Part shown: in pieces, positions 34,951 to 43,784 of the stretch
Layout of the letters: every line of letters begins with the position of its first letter
How positions within the stretch are numbered: position 1 is the stretch's first letter
Source: Pandoraea sp. ASV26
GTDB lineage: Bacteria > Pseudomonadota > Gammaproteobacteria > Burkholderiales > Burkholderiaceae
Assembly: GCF_016428915.1 (NCBI RefSeq)
Contig: NZ_JAELTP010000025.1
Coordinates: forward strand, 1 to 58,095
Length of the DNA: 58,095 nucleotides
Direction of reading: 5' to 3'
Notes under the pieces: model-generated
What the model saw: only the letters and a program-made list of their open reading frames with translations
Told to the model about the DNA's origin: nothing
Database searches by the model: none
Position numbers and translations under genes: made by a program

Positions 34951-36873
34951 ATGTTCGACTTCATCCGCCGTCATCAACGCTTGGTCCTCATCTTCCTGAC
35001 GGTGCTGATCGTCCCGTCATTCGTGGTCTTCGGCGTTCATGGCTTGCAAGAGTACGCCGCGGATGCCAGTACGATTGCCAAGGTTGGCGATCAGACCGTG
35101 ACGCGTCAGGAGTACGACAGCGTGCTTCGCGCACAGACCGAACGCATGCAGCAAATGTTCGGTGGCGCAGTCGATGCGAGCCAGATCAACACCCCGGAAA
35201 TGCGCGGTGCTGTGCTCGACAACCTGATCCAGCAGAAGCTGCTGACGCAGGAAACCCTCAAGAAGAATCTCTCGGTGCCCGACGCCCAGGTGCGTGAGGC
35301 GCTGCTCGCCATTCCGGCGATTGCGCAACTGCGCCGCCCGGACGGTTCCATCGATCAAGCCAAGTACGAGCAACTGCTGTCCGCGCAGAATCTCACGCCG
35401 CAGCGACTCGAAGCGCAAATTCGTTTCGAGCTGGCATCGAACCAACTGCCGGCGAGCGTGCAGGCGAGCGCCATGTTGCCGAAGGCGGTGCTCGATCGCT
35501 TTGCGCAATTGCGTGCTCAGCAACGTGATGTCTCGGTGCTGAACTTCCCCGTGTCCGACTTCGCCGGCAAGATCGTGCCGACGCAGCAGCAGATTCAGGC
35601 GTACTACGACACGCACAAGGCGGCTTTCCAGACGCCGGAATCGGCCGAGATCCAGTATGTGGTGCTCGACCCGAAAGCGATGCCGGCATCGGCACAGGCC
35701 GCGCCGAGCGACGACGTGCTGCGCAAGATGTACAACGACAATCTGAAGCAATACACGACGCCGGAAGAGCGTCGTGCGTCGCACATTCTGATCGCGTCGC
35801 CGGCGGACGCGTCGCCGGCCGATCACGCCAAGGCGAAGGCCAAGGCCGACGCCTTGCTCGCAAAGATCAAGCAGAACCCCAACGACTTTGCCAAGCTGGC
35901 CAGCGAGAACTCCGAAGATCCGGGCTCGAAGGCGAACGGTGGCGATCTGGGCTTCTTCACGCGCGACGCGATGGTCAAGCCGTTCGCCGATGCCACGTTC
36001 GCCCTCAAGGCCAATGGTGACGTGAGCGATGTCGTGAAGAGCGATTTCGGTTATCACATCATCAAGCTGACCGGCATCAAGCCGGCGCAAACGAAGTCGT
36101 TCGACGAAGTGAAGGGTCAACTGGCCGATCAGTATCGCCAGCAGGAATCGGCGAAGGCGTATGCCAAGCTGGCCGATCAGTTCACCAACGCCGTGTACGA
36201 GCAACCGGACAGTTTGCAGCCGGTGGCTGACAAGGTGAATCTGAAGGTGATGTCGGCGAAGGTCATGCGTACGCCGGATCCGTCGCAAGCGCAGAGCCCG
36301 CTCGGTAGCGAAAAGCTGCTCAAGGCCGTGTTTGGCGACGAATCGCTCAAGAACAAACGCAACACGGAAGCGGTGGATGTCGGTCAGGGCGTGCTGGTAT
36401 CGGCCCATGTGGTGAATTACCATCCGGCCGCAACGCCGCCGCTTGCGCAGATCGAGGCGCAAGTCAAAGAGAAGGCCATTGCCGATCTGGCGGATCAGGA
36501 GGCGAAGAAGGCCGGTGAGGCCAAGCTCGACGCCCTGAAGAAGGGGGGCGATGCCGCCTTCGGTGCGGTGCAGACGGTGTCGCGCGACAACCCGGGCAAG
36601 CTGTCCGCCACGGCACTTACGGCGATCTTCGGCGCCGATACGGCCAAGCTGCCGGCGTATGTCGGGGTCGCACTCGGCGAAGGGCAGGGCTATGCGGTGT
36701 ATCGCATCAGCAAGGTGACGCAGCCGACCGAGCAGGACGCTCAACGTCTGGCCGCCGAAGCGCAGCAGCTCAACCAGTTGGCCGCTCAGGCCGAGTGGAA
36801 TGCCTGGTTGGGAGATCTGCGCGCACGCTCGAAGGTCAAGGTAGTCAGCGACGTGACGAAGGCAGGTTCCTGA
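34951..36873 (+). CDS. ppiD: Periplasmic folding chaperone PpiD (SurA N-terminal / parvulin domains)
   Basis: A 640-residue inner-membrane-anchored chaperone at the Sec exit. Residues 12-30 (LVLIFLTVLIVPSFVVFGV) are the single membrane anchor. A SurA-like N-domain follows (VTRQEYDSVLRAQTERMQQMF), then a parvulin domain (ASHILIAS, GGDLGFF, FGYHIIKL, about 270-375) and a helical C-terminal part. ATG 34951 is chosen because the membrane anchor begins right after; the frame to 34903 overlaps the tRNA terminator. Its place after hupB is as in E. coli. Confidence 0.93.
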   Translation: MFDFIRRHQRLVLIFLTVLIVPSFVVFGVHGLQEYAADASTIAKVGDQTVTRQEYDSVLRAQTERMQQMFGGAVDASQINTPEMRGAVLDNLIQQKLLTQETLKKNLSVPDAQVREALLAIPAIAQLRRPDGSIDQAKYEQLLSAQNLTPQRLEAQIRFELASNQLPASVQASAMLPKAVLDRFAQLRAQQRDVSVLNFPVSDFAGKIVPTQQQIQAYYDTHKAAFQTPESAEIQYVVLDPKAMPASAQAAPSDDVLRKMYNDNLKQYTTPEERRASHILIASPADASPADHAKAKAKADALLAKIKQNPNDFAKLASENSEDPGSKANGGDLGFFTRDAMVKPFADATFALKANGDVSDVVKSDFGYHIIKLTGIKPAQTKSFDEVKGQLADQYRQQESAKAYAKLADQFTNAVYEQPDSLQPVADKVNLKVMSAKVMRTPDPSQAQSPLGSEKLLKAVFGDESLKNKRNTEAVDVGQGVLVSAHVVNYHPAATPPLAQIEAQVKEKAIADLADQEAKKAGEAKLDALKKGGDAAFGAVQTVSRDNPGKLSATALTAIFGADTAKLPAYVGVALGEGQGYAVYRISKVTQPTEQDAQRLAAEAQQLNQLAAQAEWNAWLGDLRARSKVKVVSDVTKAGS

Positions 36874-36902
36874 TCGGATCGCCGAAGCGTCAATGACGGA
36901 AG

Positions 36903-36933
36903 AAAAAACGCGGCCGATTGGCCGCGTTTTTTT
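36903..36933. terminator. Bidirectional terminator, ppiD / esterase gene
   Basis: CGCGGCC (36909-36915) pairs with GGCCGCG (36920-36926) around GATT, with A and T runs on each side. The T run overlaps the stop codon of the convergent esterase gene. Confidence 0.88.
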
Positions 36934-37642
36934 ATGCGCCGGACTTTGGCGTCCGGGAGTCTGCCGCTTTGGCGGTAGGTTTGCCCGCGGGCTTGAGTGG
37001 CGGCTTGAGTAGTGGCTTCACCGTTGGCCAGACGTTCTGCAGAATTTGCGGATGGGCTTTGGCAAGCGGATGAATCTGGTCTTGCTGGAACCAGTCGGGG
37101 TGTTCGATCACGCCGGCGAGCAGGAAGGGCACATAGCCTGTCTTTTCCTGCTTGGCGACAGTGGAGAACATGTTGAAGAACTGCTCGCTGTAATCGGGGC
37201 CGTAATTCGGCGGAATGCGCATGCCGACGACAATCACCCGGCTACCAGCCTTGCGTGCGGCGTCGACCATCTCGCGCAGGTTGGTACGCGTGAGTTCCAG
37301 GGGAATGCCGCGCAGGGCGTCGTTGCCCCCCAGTTCCAGGATCGTGATGGCCGGATGATAGCGTTCGAGCAACGGCGCGAGCCGCGCGCGCCCACCGCTC
37401 GTTGTGTCGCCACTGATACTCGCGTTGACGACGTTATAATCGAAGCCGCTTTGCGTGATCGTCTGCTGCATGAGATTGACCCAGCCGGCGCCGCGCGCGA
37501 TGCCATATTCCGCAGAAAGGCTGTCGCCCACAACTAAAATCGTCGGCGCTCCCGAACTTGCCGCGTTCGCCGCGGTCCCTGACAGCATGCACCAGCCTAC
37601 GAGGGCTGAGGCGGCCAATTTCAAGAACTCTCTTCTTGCCAT
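36932..37642 (-). CDS. Arylesterase / TesA-like GDSL hydrolase with Tat-type leader
   Basis: A 236-residue SGNH hydrolase related to E. coli TesA (thioesterase I / lysophospholipase L1). Block I GDSLS gives the nucleophile Ser, GGND is block III and DQIHP is the Asp-His block V. The leader MARREFLKLAASALVG fits the twin-arginine pattern RRxFLK followed by a hydrophobic core and AANA cleavage, so Tat export is possible. The C-terminal tail is Lys/Pro-rich (LLKPPLKPAGKPTAK). Its ATG shares bases with the ATG of the divergent ATPase gene. Confidence 0.88.
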   Translation of the reverse strand: MARREFLKLAASALVGWCMLSGTAANAASSGAPTILVVGDSLSAEYGIARGAGWVNLMQQTITQSGFDYNVVNASISGDTTSGGRARLAPLLERYHPAITILELGGNDALRGIPLELTRTNLREMVDAARKAGSRVIVVGMRIPPNYGPDYSEQFFNMFSTVAKQEKTGYVPFLLAGVIEHPDWFQQDQIHPLAKAHPQILQNVWPTVKPLLKPPLKPAGKPTAKAADSRTPKSGA

Positions 37643-38333
37643 GTCGTTTTCCGAAAACGTTATTGAGGTGCGGGGCCTGGGCAAACGGTTGCGTGATGCC
37701 ACCGGTGAGCTGGTCATTTTGCAGGATATCGATTTTTCCGTCGCGAAGGGCCAGAGCGTGGCTATCGTTGGCGCGTCGGGGTCGGGGAAGTCGACGCTGC
37801 TTGGCCTGATGGCCGGGCTCGACACGGCGACCGACGGCACCATCACGCTGCTGGGCAAGTCGCTCGGTGAGCTCGACGAAGAGGGCCGGGCGGCGTTGCG
37901 ACGTGGCGCTGTCGGTTTCGTCTTCCAATCCTTCCAGTTGATGTCGCATCTGAGCGCGCTCGAAAACGTGATGCTGCCCCTCGAACTGTTGGGTGAGACA
38001 CGCGACGTGCGCAATCGTGCCGTCAAATTGCTCGAGCAAGTAGGATTGGGGTCGCGGCTGACCCACTATCCCAAGCAGCTCTCCGGCGGCGAACAGCAGC
38101 GCGTGGCGCTGGCGCGTGCCTTTGTCACCGAACCCGCTGTGTTGTTTGCCGATGAACCCACCGGCAGTCTCGATACGGCGACGGGCGAGCGTGTCATCGA
38201 TCTGATGTTCTCGCTCAACCAGGCGAGCGGTGCAACGCTGGTGCTCGTGACGCACGACCTGGCGATCGCGCAGCGCTGCGACGCGACGGTGCAACTGGCC
38301 GGCGGACGGCTGGTCGACGGCGCTGCCGTCTGA
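37641..38333 (+). CDS. ABC transporter ATPase, YbbA/LolD type, without permease partner
   Basis: A 230-residue ATPase. Walker A is GASGSGKST, the signature is LSGGEQQRVALARA, Walker B is VLFADEPTG and the H-loop is VTHD. The pattern FQSFQLMSHLSALENVMLPLEL is the MacB/LolD family hallmark. In E. coli the homologue ybbA is likewise divergent from tesA and is followed by the permease ybbP. Here no permease follows: pgi lies convergent 90 bp away. I chose ATG 37641 as the start of homology; a longer frame from 37455 is antisense to the esterase gene. Confidence 0.9.
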   Translation: MSFSENVIEVRGLGKRLRDATGELVILQDIDFSVAKGQSVAIVGASGSGKSTLLGLMAGLDTATDGTITLLGKSLGELDEEGRAALRRGAVGFVFQSFQLMSHLSALENVMLPLELLGETRDVRNRAVKLLEQVGLGSRLTHYPKQLSGGEQQRVALARAFVTEPAVLFADEPTGSLDTATGERVIDLMFSLNQASGATLVLVTHDLAIAQRCDATVQLAGGRLVDGAAV

Positions 38334-38407
38334 GGAAACGTCTGAGGAAACCGGGGCGAACGCCCCCGGCGAGGGTCGCGGCCGCCGCTGTTCGGCGGCG
38401 GCGCAGA

Positions 38408-38429
38408 GGGCTGAAGCGAGCTTCAGCCC
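38408..38429. other. Hairpin spanning the pgi stop codon
   Basis: GGGCTGAAG (38408-38416) and CTTCAGCCC (38421-38429) form a perfect 9-bp stem around CGAG and include the pgi stop. A second GC stem lies at about 38382-38402. Without a T run this is an uncertain terminator between the convergent genes. Confidence 0.45.
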
Positions 38430-40090
38430 TTCGTTCTCAGTGCTTCGCCCGCCATGCGGATCAACGAGGTCGTTGAGGCGTCGTGCGCATCGGGCTTGAG
38501 CGAATCCGGATCGACGAGTTCGGGCTCGATCGCACGGCACAGCGTCTTACCCAGTTCAACACCCCATTGGTCGAACGGATTGATGTTCCAGATGGCGGCC
38601 TGCACGAACACTTTGTGCTCGTAGAGCGCGATCAGCGCCCCCAGACGTTCAGGCGACAACTTGTCGATCACCAGCGTGTTGCTCGGCCGGTTGCCGTTGA
38701 AGTGGCGCTGGGCGCCCAATGGCCCGTTGGCCTGTTCGGGCGTGGCCGTCGAACCGCCATGCAGCAACGCTTCGCTTTGCGCGAAGCAATTGGCGAGCAG
38801 CTTGCGGTGGTGGTCGAGGTAGGCCGGCGCGTTGTATTGCGGTTCGAGCGCTGCGATGAAATCCACCGGCACGAGTGTGGTGCCCTGATGCAGCATCTGG
38901 AAGTAGGCGTGCTGACCATTCGTGCCCGGTTCGCCCCAGATGATCGGCGCGGTTTGCCATGTGACAGGCGTGCCGTCAATTTGCACCGACTTGCCATTGC
39001 TTTCCATATCCAGTTGCTGCAAATATGGCGGCAGCTTCTGAAGGGCGTCAGTGTAGGGCGCGATGGAGAGTGTCTGGGCGTCGAAGAAATTCCGGTACCA
39101 GATGCCAATCAGGCCGAGCAGCACGGGCATGTTGGCTTCAAGCGGAGCGCTGCGGAAATGTTCATCCATTGCATGTGCACCGGCGAGCAACGCGTCGAAA
39201 TGCTCAGCGCCCACATACAGCATGATGATGAGCCCGATCGACGACCAGAGCGAGTAGCGGCCGCCCACCCATTCGCCGAACTCGAACACGTTCTCGCGGT
39301 GAATACCGAAGCGCATCGCCTCTTCGACGTTCGTCGACACGGCGACGAAATGCTTGCCAAGTTCGCTCTCCGGAATGCCATTCGCAACGAACCACGCACG
39401 AATCGTACGCGCGTTGGTCATGGTTTCGAGCGTGGTGAAGGTCTTCGAGCAAATGACGACGAGGGTGGTTTCCGGATCGAGCAAAGGCAGCATACGCGCC
39501 AGTTCGGTCGGATCGATGTTGGCGACGAAGTGCGCGCTCAGATCCGGCCGGCCGTAGACGGCCAGGGCGTCGCATACCATGCGCGGGCCCAGATCCGAGC
39601 CGCCGATGCCGACGTTGATCAGATGCTTGATGCGCTTGCCGGTCGCGCCGACCCAGCGCCCGTCACGCACGCTTTCGCTGAACGTGCGCATGCGTGCGAG
39701 CGTCGCGCACACTCCGCTGCTGACTTCGCCCGAGGTGTCGCGAAACACCATGCCTTTCGGCGCGCGCAGTGCGATGTGCAACGCCGCGCGGTCCTCCGTG
39801 ACGTTCACATGTTCACCGGCCCACATGGCATCGCGCTTGGCAGGCAGGTCGCATTCGCGTGCAAGTTGCGTGAGTAGCGTGCGAGTCTTTTCGGTGATGC
39901 GGTTCTTCGAGTAATCGAGATACAGCCCGGCCGCACGCAGCGAGAATTGTTCGACGCGTGTGTTGGCCCCTTCGCCAGCGAACCAGTCGCGCATATGCTG
40001 CGTGGCGATTTCGTCGCGATGGGTGAGCAGGGTGCGCCAGGCGGGGAGCTGATCCAGACGAGCGGCGAGCGTGGAAGGCTTATACGGCAT
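38423..40090 (-). CDS. pgi: Glucose-6-phosphate isomerase
   Basis: A 555-residue cytoplasmic enzyme interconverting glucose-6-phosphate and fructose-6-phosphate. The signatures NVGIGGSDLGPRMV and GQHAYFQMLHQGT (with the catalytic His region) and the C-terminal FDQWGVELGK are all present. Length fits E. coli Pgi (549). ATG 40090 is chosen over in-frame starts at 40105 and 40168 because MPYKPSTLAARLDQLPAWR resembles a family start; none of them has a strong ribosome site. It stands alone between an orphan ATPase and nnr. Confidence 0.96.
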   Translation of the reverse strand: MPYKPSTLAARLDQLPAWRTLLTHRDEIATQHMRDWFAGEGANTRVEQFSLRAAGLYLDYSKNRITEKTRTLLTQLARECDLPAKRDAMWAGEHVNVTEDRAALHIALRAPKGMVFRDTSGEVSSGVCATLARMRTFSESVRDGRWVGATGKRIKHLINVGIGGSDLGPRMVCDALAVYGRPDLSAHFVANIDPTELARMLPLLDPETTLVVICSKTFTTLETMTNARTIRAWFVANGIPESELGKHFVAVSTNVEEAMRFGIHRENVFEFGEWVGGRYSLWSSIGLIIMLYVGAEHFDALLAGAHAMDEHFRSAPLEANMPVLLGLIGIWYRNFFDAQTLSIAPYTDALQKLPPYLQQLDMESNGKSVQIDGTPVTWQTAPIIWGEPGTNGQHAYFQMLHQGTTLVPVDFIAALEPQYNAPAYLDHHRKLLANCFAQSEALLHGGSTATPEQANGPLGAQRHFNGNRPSNTLVIDKLSPERLGALIALYEHKVFVQAAIWNINPFDQWGVELGKTLCRAIEPELVDPDSLKPDAHDASTTSLIRMAGEALRTKG

Positions 40091-40204
40091 GTGCGATATG
40101 AACATTTCGATAAAGCGAAGTATAACGGGAGTCGTCGCGCAATCGCGCTGAAATGAGGCTATAGGCAAGCTTCGCGCGGTTGACGGGCGACTTGACGTGA
40201 CATT

Positions 40205-41911
40205 TCAGGTCGGACTCGCACGTGTGCTCCGATGCGATGAAGCGAATCGCGTCGAAGGCGTGTCCCCGTTGAGCAGATCGGCCAATTCGGCGCGTATGGC
40301 CGGCAGGAGTTCCGAGGCGGTCAGGCCCGCGGGTCCCGCACCGGCACGCTCACAGCGCTCGGCGGCCCTGCCATGCAGCCAGACGGCAGCCAGAGCGGCC
40401 TGCGTTGCGGGCATACCCTGCGCCAGCAGGGCGCCGATGGCGCCGGTGAGCACGTCGCCAGTGCCGGCCGTGGCAAGCCCGGCATTGCCTGTCGTGTTGA
40501 TCCAGGCGCGGGTGCCGTCGTCGATGACGCTGCCCGAGCCCTTGAGCACGACGGTCGCGCCGAATTGTTGCGCGAGCGCGCGTGCGCAGGCGAGTCGATC
40601 CGATTGAACGCGAGCGACGTCGCAGCCCGCCAGACGTGCGGCTTCGAGCGGATGCGGCGTCAATACCGTTGGCCCGGCACGGCGGCGCACGCGTTCCGCA
40701 AGCGCTGGCTCGGCAGCGAGCAGATTGAGGGCATCGGCATCGATGAGCAACGGCGTATGGTCGAGCGCAAGCGCGCGCGACAGGCACGCCGCCGACGCCG
40801 CGGAAGTGCCGAGCCCCGGGCCGACGGACACCGCCTGCATGGCCGACAGATCGAGATCTTCGGCGTGACGCAGCATCAGCTCCGGATGCACGGGGTCCCA
40901 GTCAGGCGCGTCGTTCGCGACGAACCCCACGTAGACGCGCCCGGCGCCGCTCATCAAGCCAGTACGGGCCGATAGCAGTGGCGCCCCGATCATGCCTTCA
41001 TGACCCCCGAGCACCGCCAGCGCCCCGTAAGTCCCTTTATGAGACGCGTGGCGACGTTGCGGCAAATGCGCGAGGAATGCGGCGGGTGCGCTCGTCGCGA
41101 TGAGGCGCTCGCCTGGCAACGCAGACCGGGTTGCCACCAGCACCTCGTCGGCACCCAGCGTGGCCAGCAGAACTTCTCCGGCAAAGTCGCGGCCAACGCC
41201 GGTGAATAGCCCCGGTGTGGCGCCGAGCATGGCCATCGTCACGTCAGCATGAATGACGGGGCCGGCAGCGACCCCGGTGGCTGCGGCCAGTCCGCTGGGC
41301 ACGTCGATGGCAAGCACCGGCGTGCCTTGGGTGTGTTCGTAGGCGATGTGGTCGACCAGCGCGGCAGCGGGGCCCTCGAGCGGGCGCGACAGGCCGATGC
41401 CGAACAAGCCGTCGACGATCCACGCATAAGTCGATGGCTGGGGCCAGATGTCCGGCGCATGCCGGACCGGCACGCCAGCGGCGAGGGCGTCGGCGAGTGC
41501 CCAGCGGGCGTCGTCGGCCGTTGGCGGCGCTAGCTGCCACACATCGACGAGCACGCCGCGCCGGTGTAGCTCCCGGGCGGCGATGTAAGCGTCGCCGCCA
41601 TTGTTGCCGGGGCCGGCGAGCAGCAATACCGGTTGACGACCCGCAGTCGCCAGCGCAGGCAAGCGTCCATAAAGCCAGTCCGCGACGGCGGCGCCGGCGC
41701 GGGCCATCAGCGTATGAGGAGGAAGTTTGGCGGCGGCGGTCCGCTCGACATCGCGCAATATGCCGGGCGAATACAAATCGAGCGCTACTGACGCGCAAGC
41801 CGCTGCGAGGGCAACCCCGGAGGCAGAGGCTTTGGGCAGCGCAACGGGGCGTGCCAGCAGACTCGGGTTCACCGCGGCAGCAGGAACGTTGACGTGCGGA
41901 GTATCGGACAT
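40205..41911 (-). CDS. nnr: Bifunctional NAD(P)H-hydrate epimerase / dehydratase
   Basis: A 568-residue metabolite-repair enzyme that restores damaged NAD(P)HX. The N-terminal YjeF epimerase has LAGPGNNGGDAY and DVPSGLAAATG. The C-terminal carbohydrate-kinase-like dehydratase has KGTYGALAVLGGHEGMIGAP, GPGLGTS and GTGDVLTGAIGALLAQG. It is longer than E. coli YjeF (515) owing to a 45-residue Ala/Pro-rich preamble before LYSPGILRDVE. GGGAG lies 11 nt before ATG 41911; a start inside the preamble cannot be ruled out. Confidence 0.95.
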   Translation of the reverse strand: MSDTPHVNVPAAAVNPSLLARPVALPKASASGVALAAACASVALDLYSPGILRDVERTAAAKLPPHTLMARAGAAVADWLYGRLPALATAGRQPVLLLAGPGNNGGDAYIAARELHRRGVLVDVWQLAPPTADDARWALADALAAGVPVRHAPDIWPQPSTYAWIVDGLFGIGLSRPLEGPAAALVDHIAYEHTQGTPVLAIDVPSGLAAATGVAAGPVIHADVTMAMLGATPGLFTGVGRDFAGEVLLATLGADEVLVATRSALPGERLIATSAPAAFLAHLPQRRHASHKGTYGALAVLGGHEGMIGAPLLSARTGLMSGAGRVYVGFVANDAPDWDPVHPELMLRHAEDLDLSAMQAVSVGPGLGTSAASAACLSRALALDHTPLLIDADALNLLAAEPALAERVRRRAGPTVLTPHPLEAARLAGCDVARVQSDRLACARALAQQFGATVVLKGSGSVIDDGTRAWINTTGNAGLATAGTGDVLTGAIGALLAQGMPATQAALAAVWLHGRAAERCERAGAGPAGLTASELLPAIRAELADLLNGDTPSTRFASSHRSTRASPT

Positions 41912-42255
41912 GACAGGCAAAGCTCCCGGTAGCAAGCTGCAAGTGCAGCGCGTGCAGCGAAATGTCCGGGACGTTGACCGAGCGTTTCGCGTGCGGCTGA
42001 CTTCGTACTTAACAGAAGATTATGCCGTCATCGCCGCGTTCTGCCTGCCGGTGAGAGTCCCGATAGTGTGTCGGTCATCTCCCACAAGTCCGGCGGACCG
42101 GTGTATTGCCGGTTGAATTGCAGGTTGATGAAGGGCTAGCGCGCTTCTGCGCGAGGGCCGGGGCCGGGGTAGGCGTAGGGGTAGGGGCCGGCCCTCGTCA
42201 TGGCGTCATGGCGCCATGGGGTGTTTGAGGGAGGGCACGACGCCGTGCCGCACGA
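41912..42255. other. Intergenic region, dadA to nnr
   Basis: This 344-bp gap lies between two minus-strand genes. GAGGGCCGG (42153-42161) and CCGGCCCTC (42188-42196) are perfect 9-bp inverted arms around a G-rich 26-base loop, possibly ending dadA transcription. Nearby CATGGCGTCATGGCGCCATGG is short repetitive sequence. No gene is seen. Confidence 0.4.
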
Positions 42256-43530
42256 CTAGCGCTCGTAACGCGCGAGTGTGAGCCCGTTCAGATCGATTTC
42301 CGGCGTTTGTCCGGAGATGACGTCGGCCAGCACGCGACCGGAGCCGCAGGCCATCGCCCAGCCAGTCGAGCCGTGACCGACGTTCAGGAAGATGCCGGGC
42401 AGAGGCGTCGCACCGAGCAGGGGCGGGCCGTCAGGCAGCATGGGGCGAGCGCCTACCCAGGCGCGCGCCTCACGGTACTTGCCTGCGCCGGGGAACCAGT
42501 CCGTCGCCACCTTGTAGAGCGTGGCGATGGCGCGTTCGCGCAGCACGAGTTCGGTGTCTCCGAGTTCGGCCGTTCCGGCAATGCGCAGACGGTTGCCTTG
42601 CGGGGTGATGGCGGTCTTGTAAGACTCGTCCATCACCGCAATGCGCGGGCTGAACAGTTCGGTCTTGACCGGCACCGTGATGGAGTATCCCTTGATCGGC
42701 CAGAGCGGCAGGTCGATGCCAAGCGGGCGCAGCAGCGCGGCGCTTGCCACGCCCGCCGCGATCACCACGGCATCGGCCTCGAGCGTGGTGCGCTGGGCCG
42801 GCTGCACGGTGCTGGCCGTCTCGACGGTGACACCGGCGCGGCCCACATTCGGGCGTACCGACACCACGGTCGTCTCGGTGGCGAGCGTCACGCCCATGTC
42901 CCGGGCGATCTGCGCGAGGCGCTTGGTGAAGAGCGGGCAGTTGCCGGTCTCGTCACGCGGCAGATGCAGGCCACCCGCAAGCGGGGTATCGATGGAGAGC
43001 GCGGGTTCGAGCTTGCGGCACTCGTCGGCGGTGAGCAAGCGGTGCGGCACCTCGTTCTCGGTGAGCATCGCGCGCGCCGGCTCGTTCATCTTGATTTCGC
43101 GTTCGGTGCGAAACAACTGCAAGTAGCCCTGCGTGTGTTCGTATTCGAAGACGTGGGTCTCGCGCAGCTCATGCAGGCAGCGCTGGCTGTAGAAGGCGAT
43201 GCGTTGCATCCGCTCGCGATTGGCGCGGTACCGTTCGAGCTTGCATTCGCGCAGCCAGCGGGCTGCCCAGCGCCAGGTTCCGGCGGACAGGCCCGGCCGG
43301 AAGATGAGCGGACTGGCCGAGCTGAACATGTAGCCGAGCAGTTTGCGCGGCATGCCGGGGGCCGCCCAGGGCGTAACGTAGCCCGGCGCGATGACGCCCG
43401 CATTGCCGAAGCTGCTCTCTTGCGCAACCGTGCTGTTGCGCTCGACGAGCGTGACCGTGTGCCCCGCAGCGGCCAGATAGTAGGCAGTACACGTGCCGAT
43501 GACCCCGCCGCCGATAACGATGACCTTCAT
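42256..43530 (-). CDS. dadA: D-amino acid dehydrogenase
   Basis: A 424-residue FAD enzyme that oxidatively deaminates D-amino acids (D-alanine typically) at the inner membrane and passes electrons to the respiratory chain. The N-terminal FAD motif is IGGGVIGTCTAYYLAAAG, followed by ERNSTVAQESSFGNAG, and the C-terminal FLNVGHGSTGWAMACGSG loop is typical of DadA. ATG 43530 is preferred over an in-frame TTG at 43536. No alanine racemase (dadX) or Lrp-type regulator sits beside it. It is divergent from purL. Confidence 0.94.
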   Translation of the reverse strand: MKVIVIGGGVIGTCTAYYLAAAGHTVTLVERNSTVAQESSFGNAGVIAPGYVTPWAAPGMPRKLLGYMFSSASPLIFRPGLSAGTWRWAARWLRECKLERYRANRERMQRIAFYSQRCLHELRETHVFEYEHTQGYLQLFRTEREIKMNEPARAMLTENEVPHRLLTADECRKLEPALSIDTPLAGGLHLPRDETGNCPLFTKRLAQIARDMGVTLATETTVVSVRPNVGRAGVTVETASTVQPAQRTTLEADAVVIAAGVASAALLRPLGIDLPLWPIKGYSITVPVKTELFSPRIAVMDESYKTAITPQGNRLRIAGTAELGDTELVLRERAIATLYKVATDWFPGAGKYREARAWVGARPMLPDGPPLLGATPLPGIFLNVGHGSTGWAMACGSGRVLADVISGQTPEIDLNGLTLARYER

Positions 43531-43784
43531 TCCCAACCGTCTGGTGTATGGCGAACGCCCGTTCGTTCGCTTGTTAGTGTCGTTCTTTACCGTGCCGCCA
43601 CCGGAAATCCGGTTTCGCGGCCCGTGTGGGTTACGGGGCGCATAGGTTACCAGAGAGACGCTCTCCTAGGGCGGGAGGCCACCCATAATGCCTGTCGCGC
43701 ACTCGGGTATAACCCGGGGTAAGCAGGGTATAATCCCGGTTTGTCGTTCCCCCGCGTTTTGAACGCCTCGCCTTCCGTCCTTCC
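43531..43784. promoter_or_regulatory. Divergent dadA / purL promoter region
   Basis: A 254-bp gap. CGGGTATAACCCG (43704-43716) has arms CGGGT/ACCCG, and 9 bp further GGGTATAATCCC repeats the pattern. The second copy holds a consensus -10 TATAAT at 43729-43734, 51 bp before the purL ATG. No good -35 is seen. Confidence 0.45.

Noticed and set aside
42153-42238. Mobile element end or attachment site in the G-rich repeats between dadA and nnr
   Set aside because: Repeats are short and imperfect, there is no target duplication and no transposase or integrase nearby.
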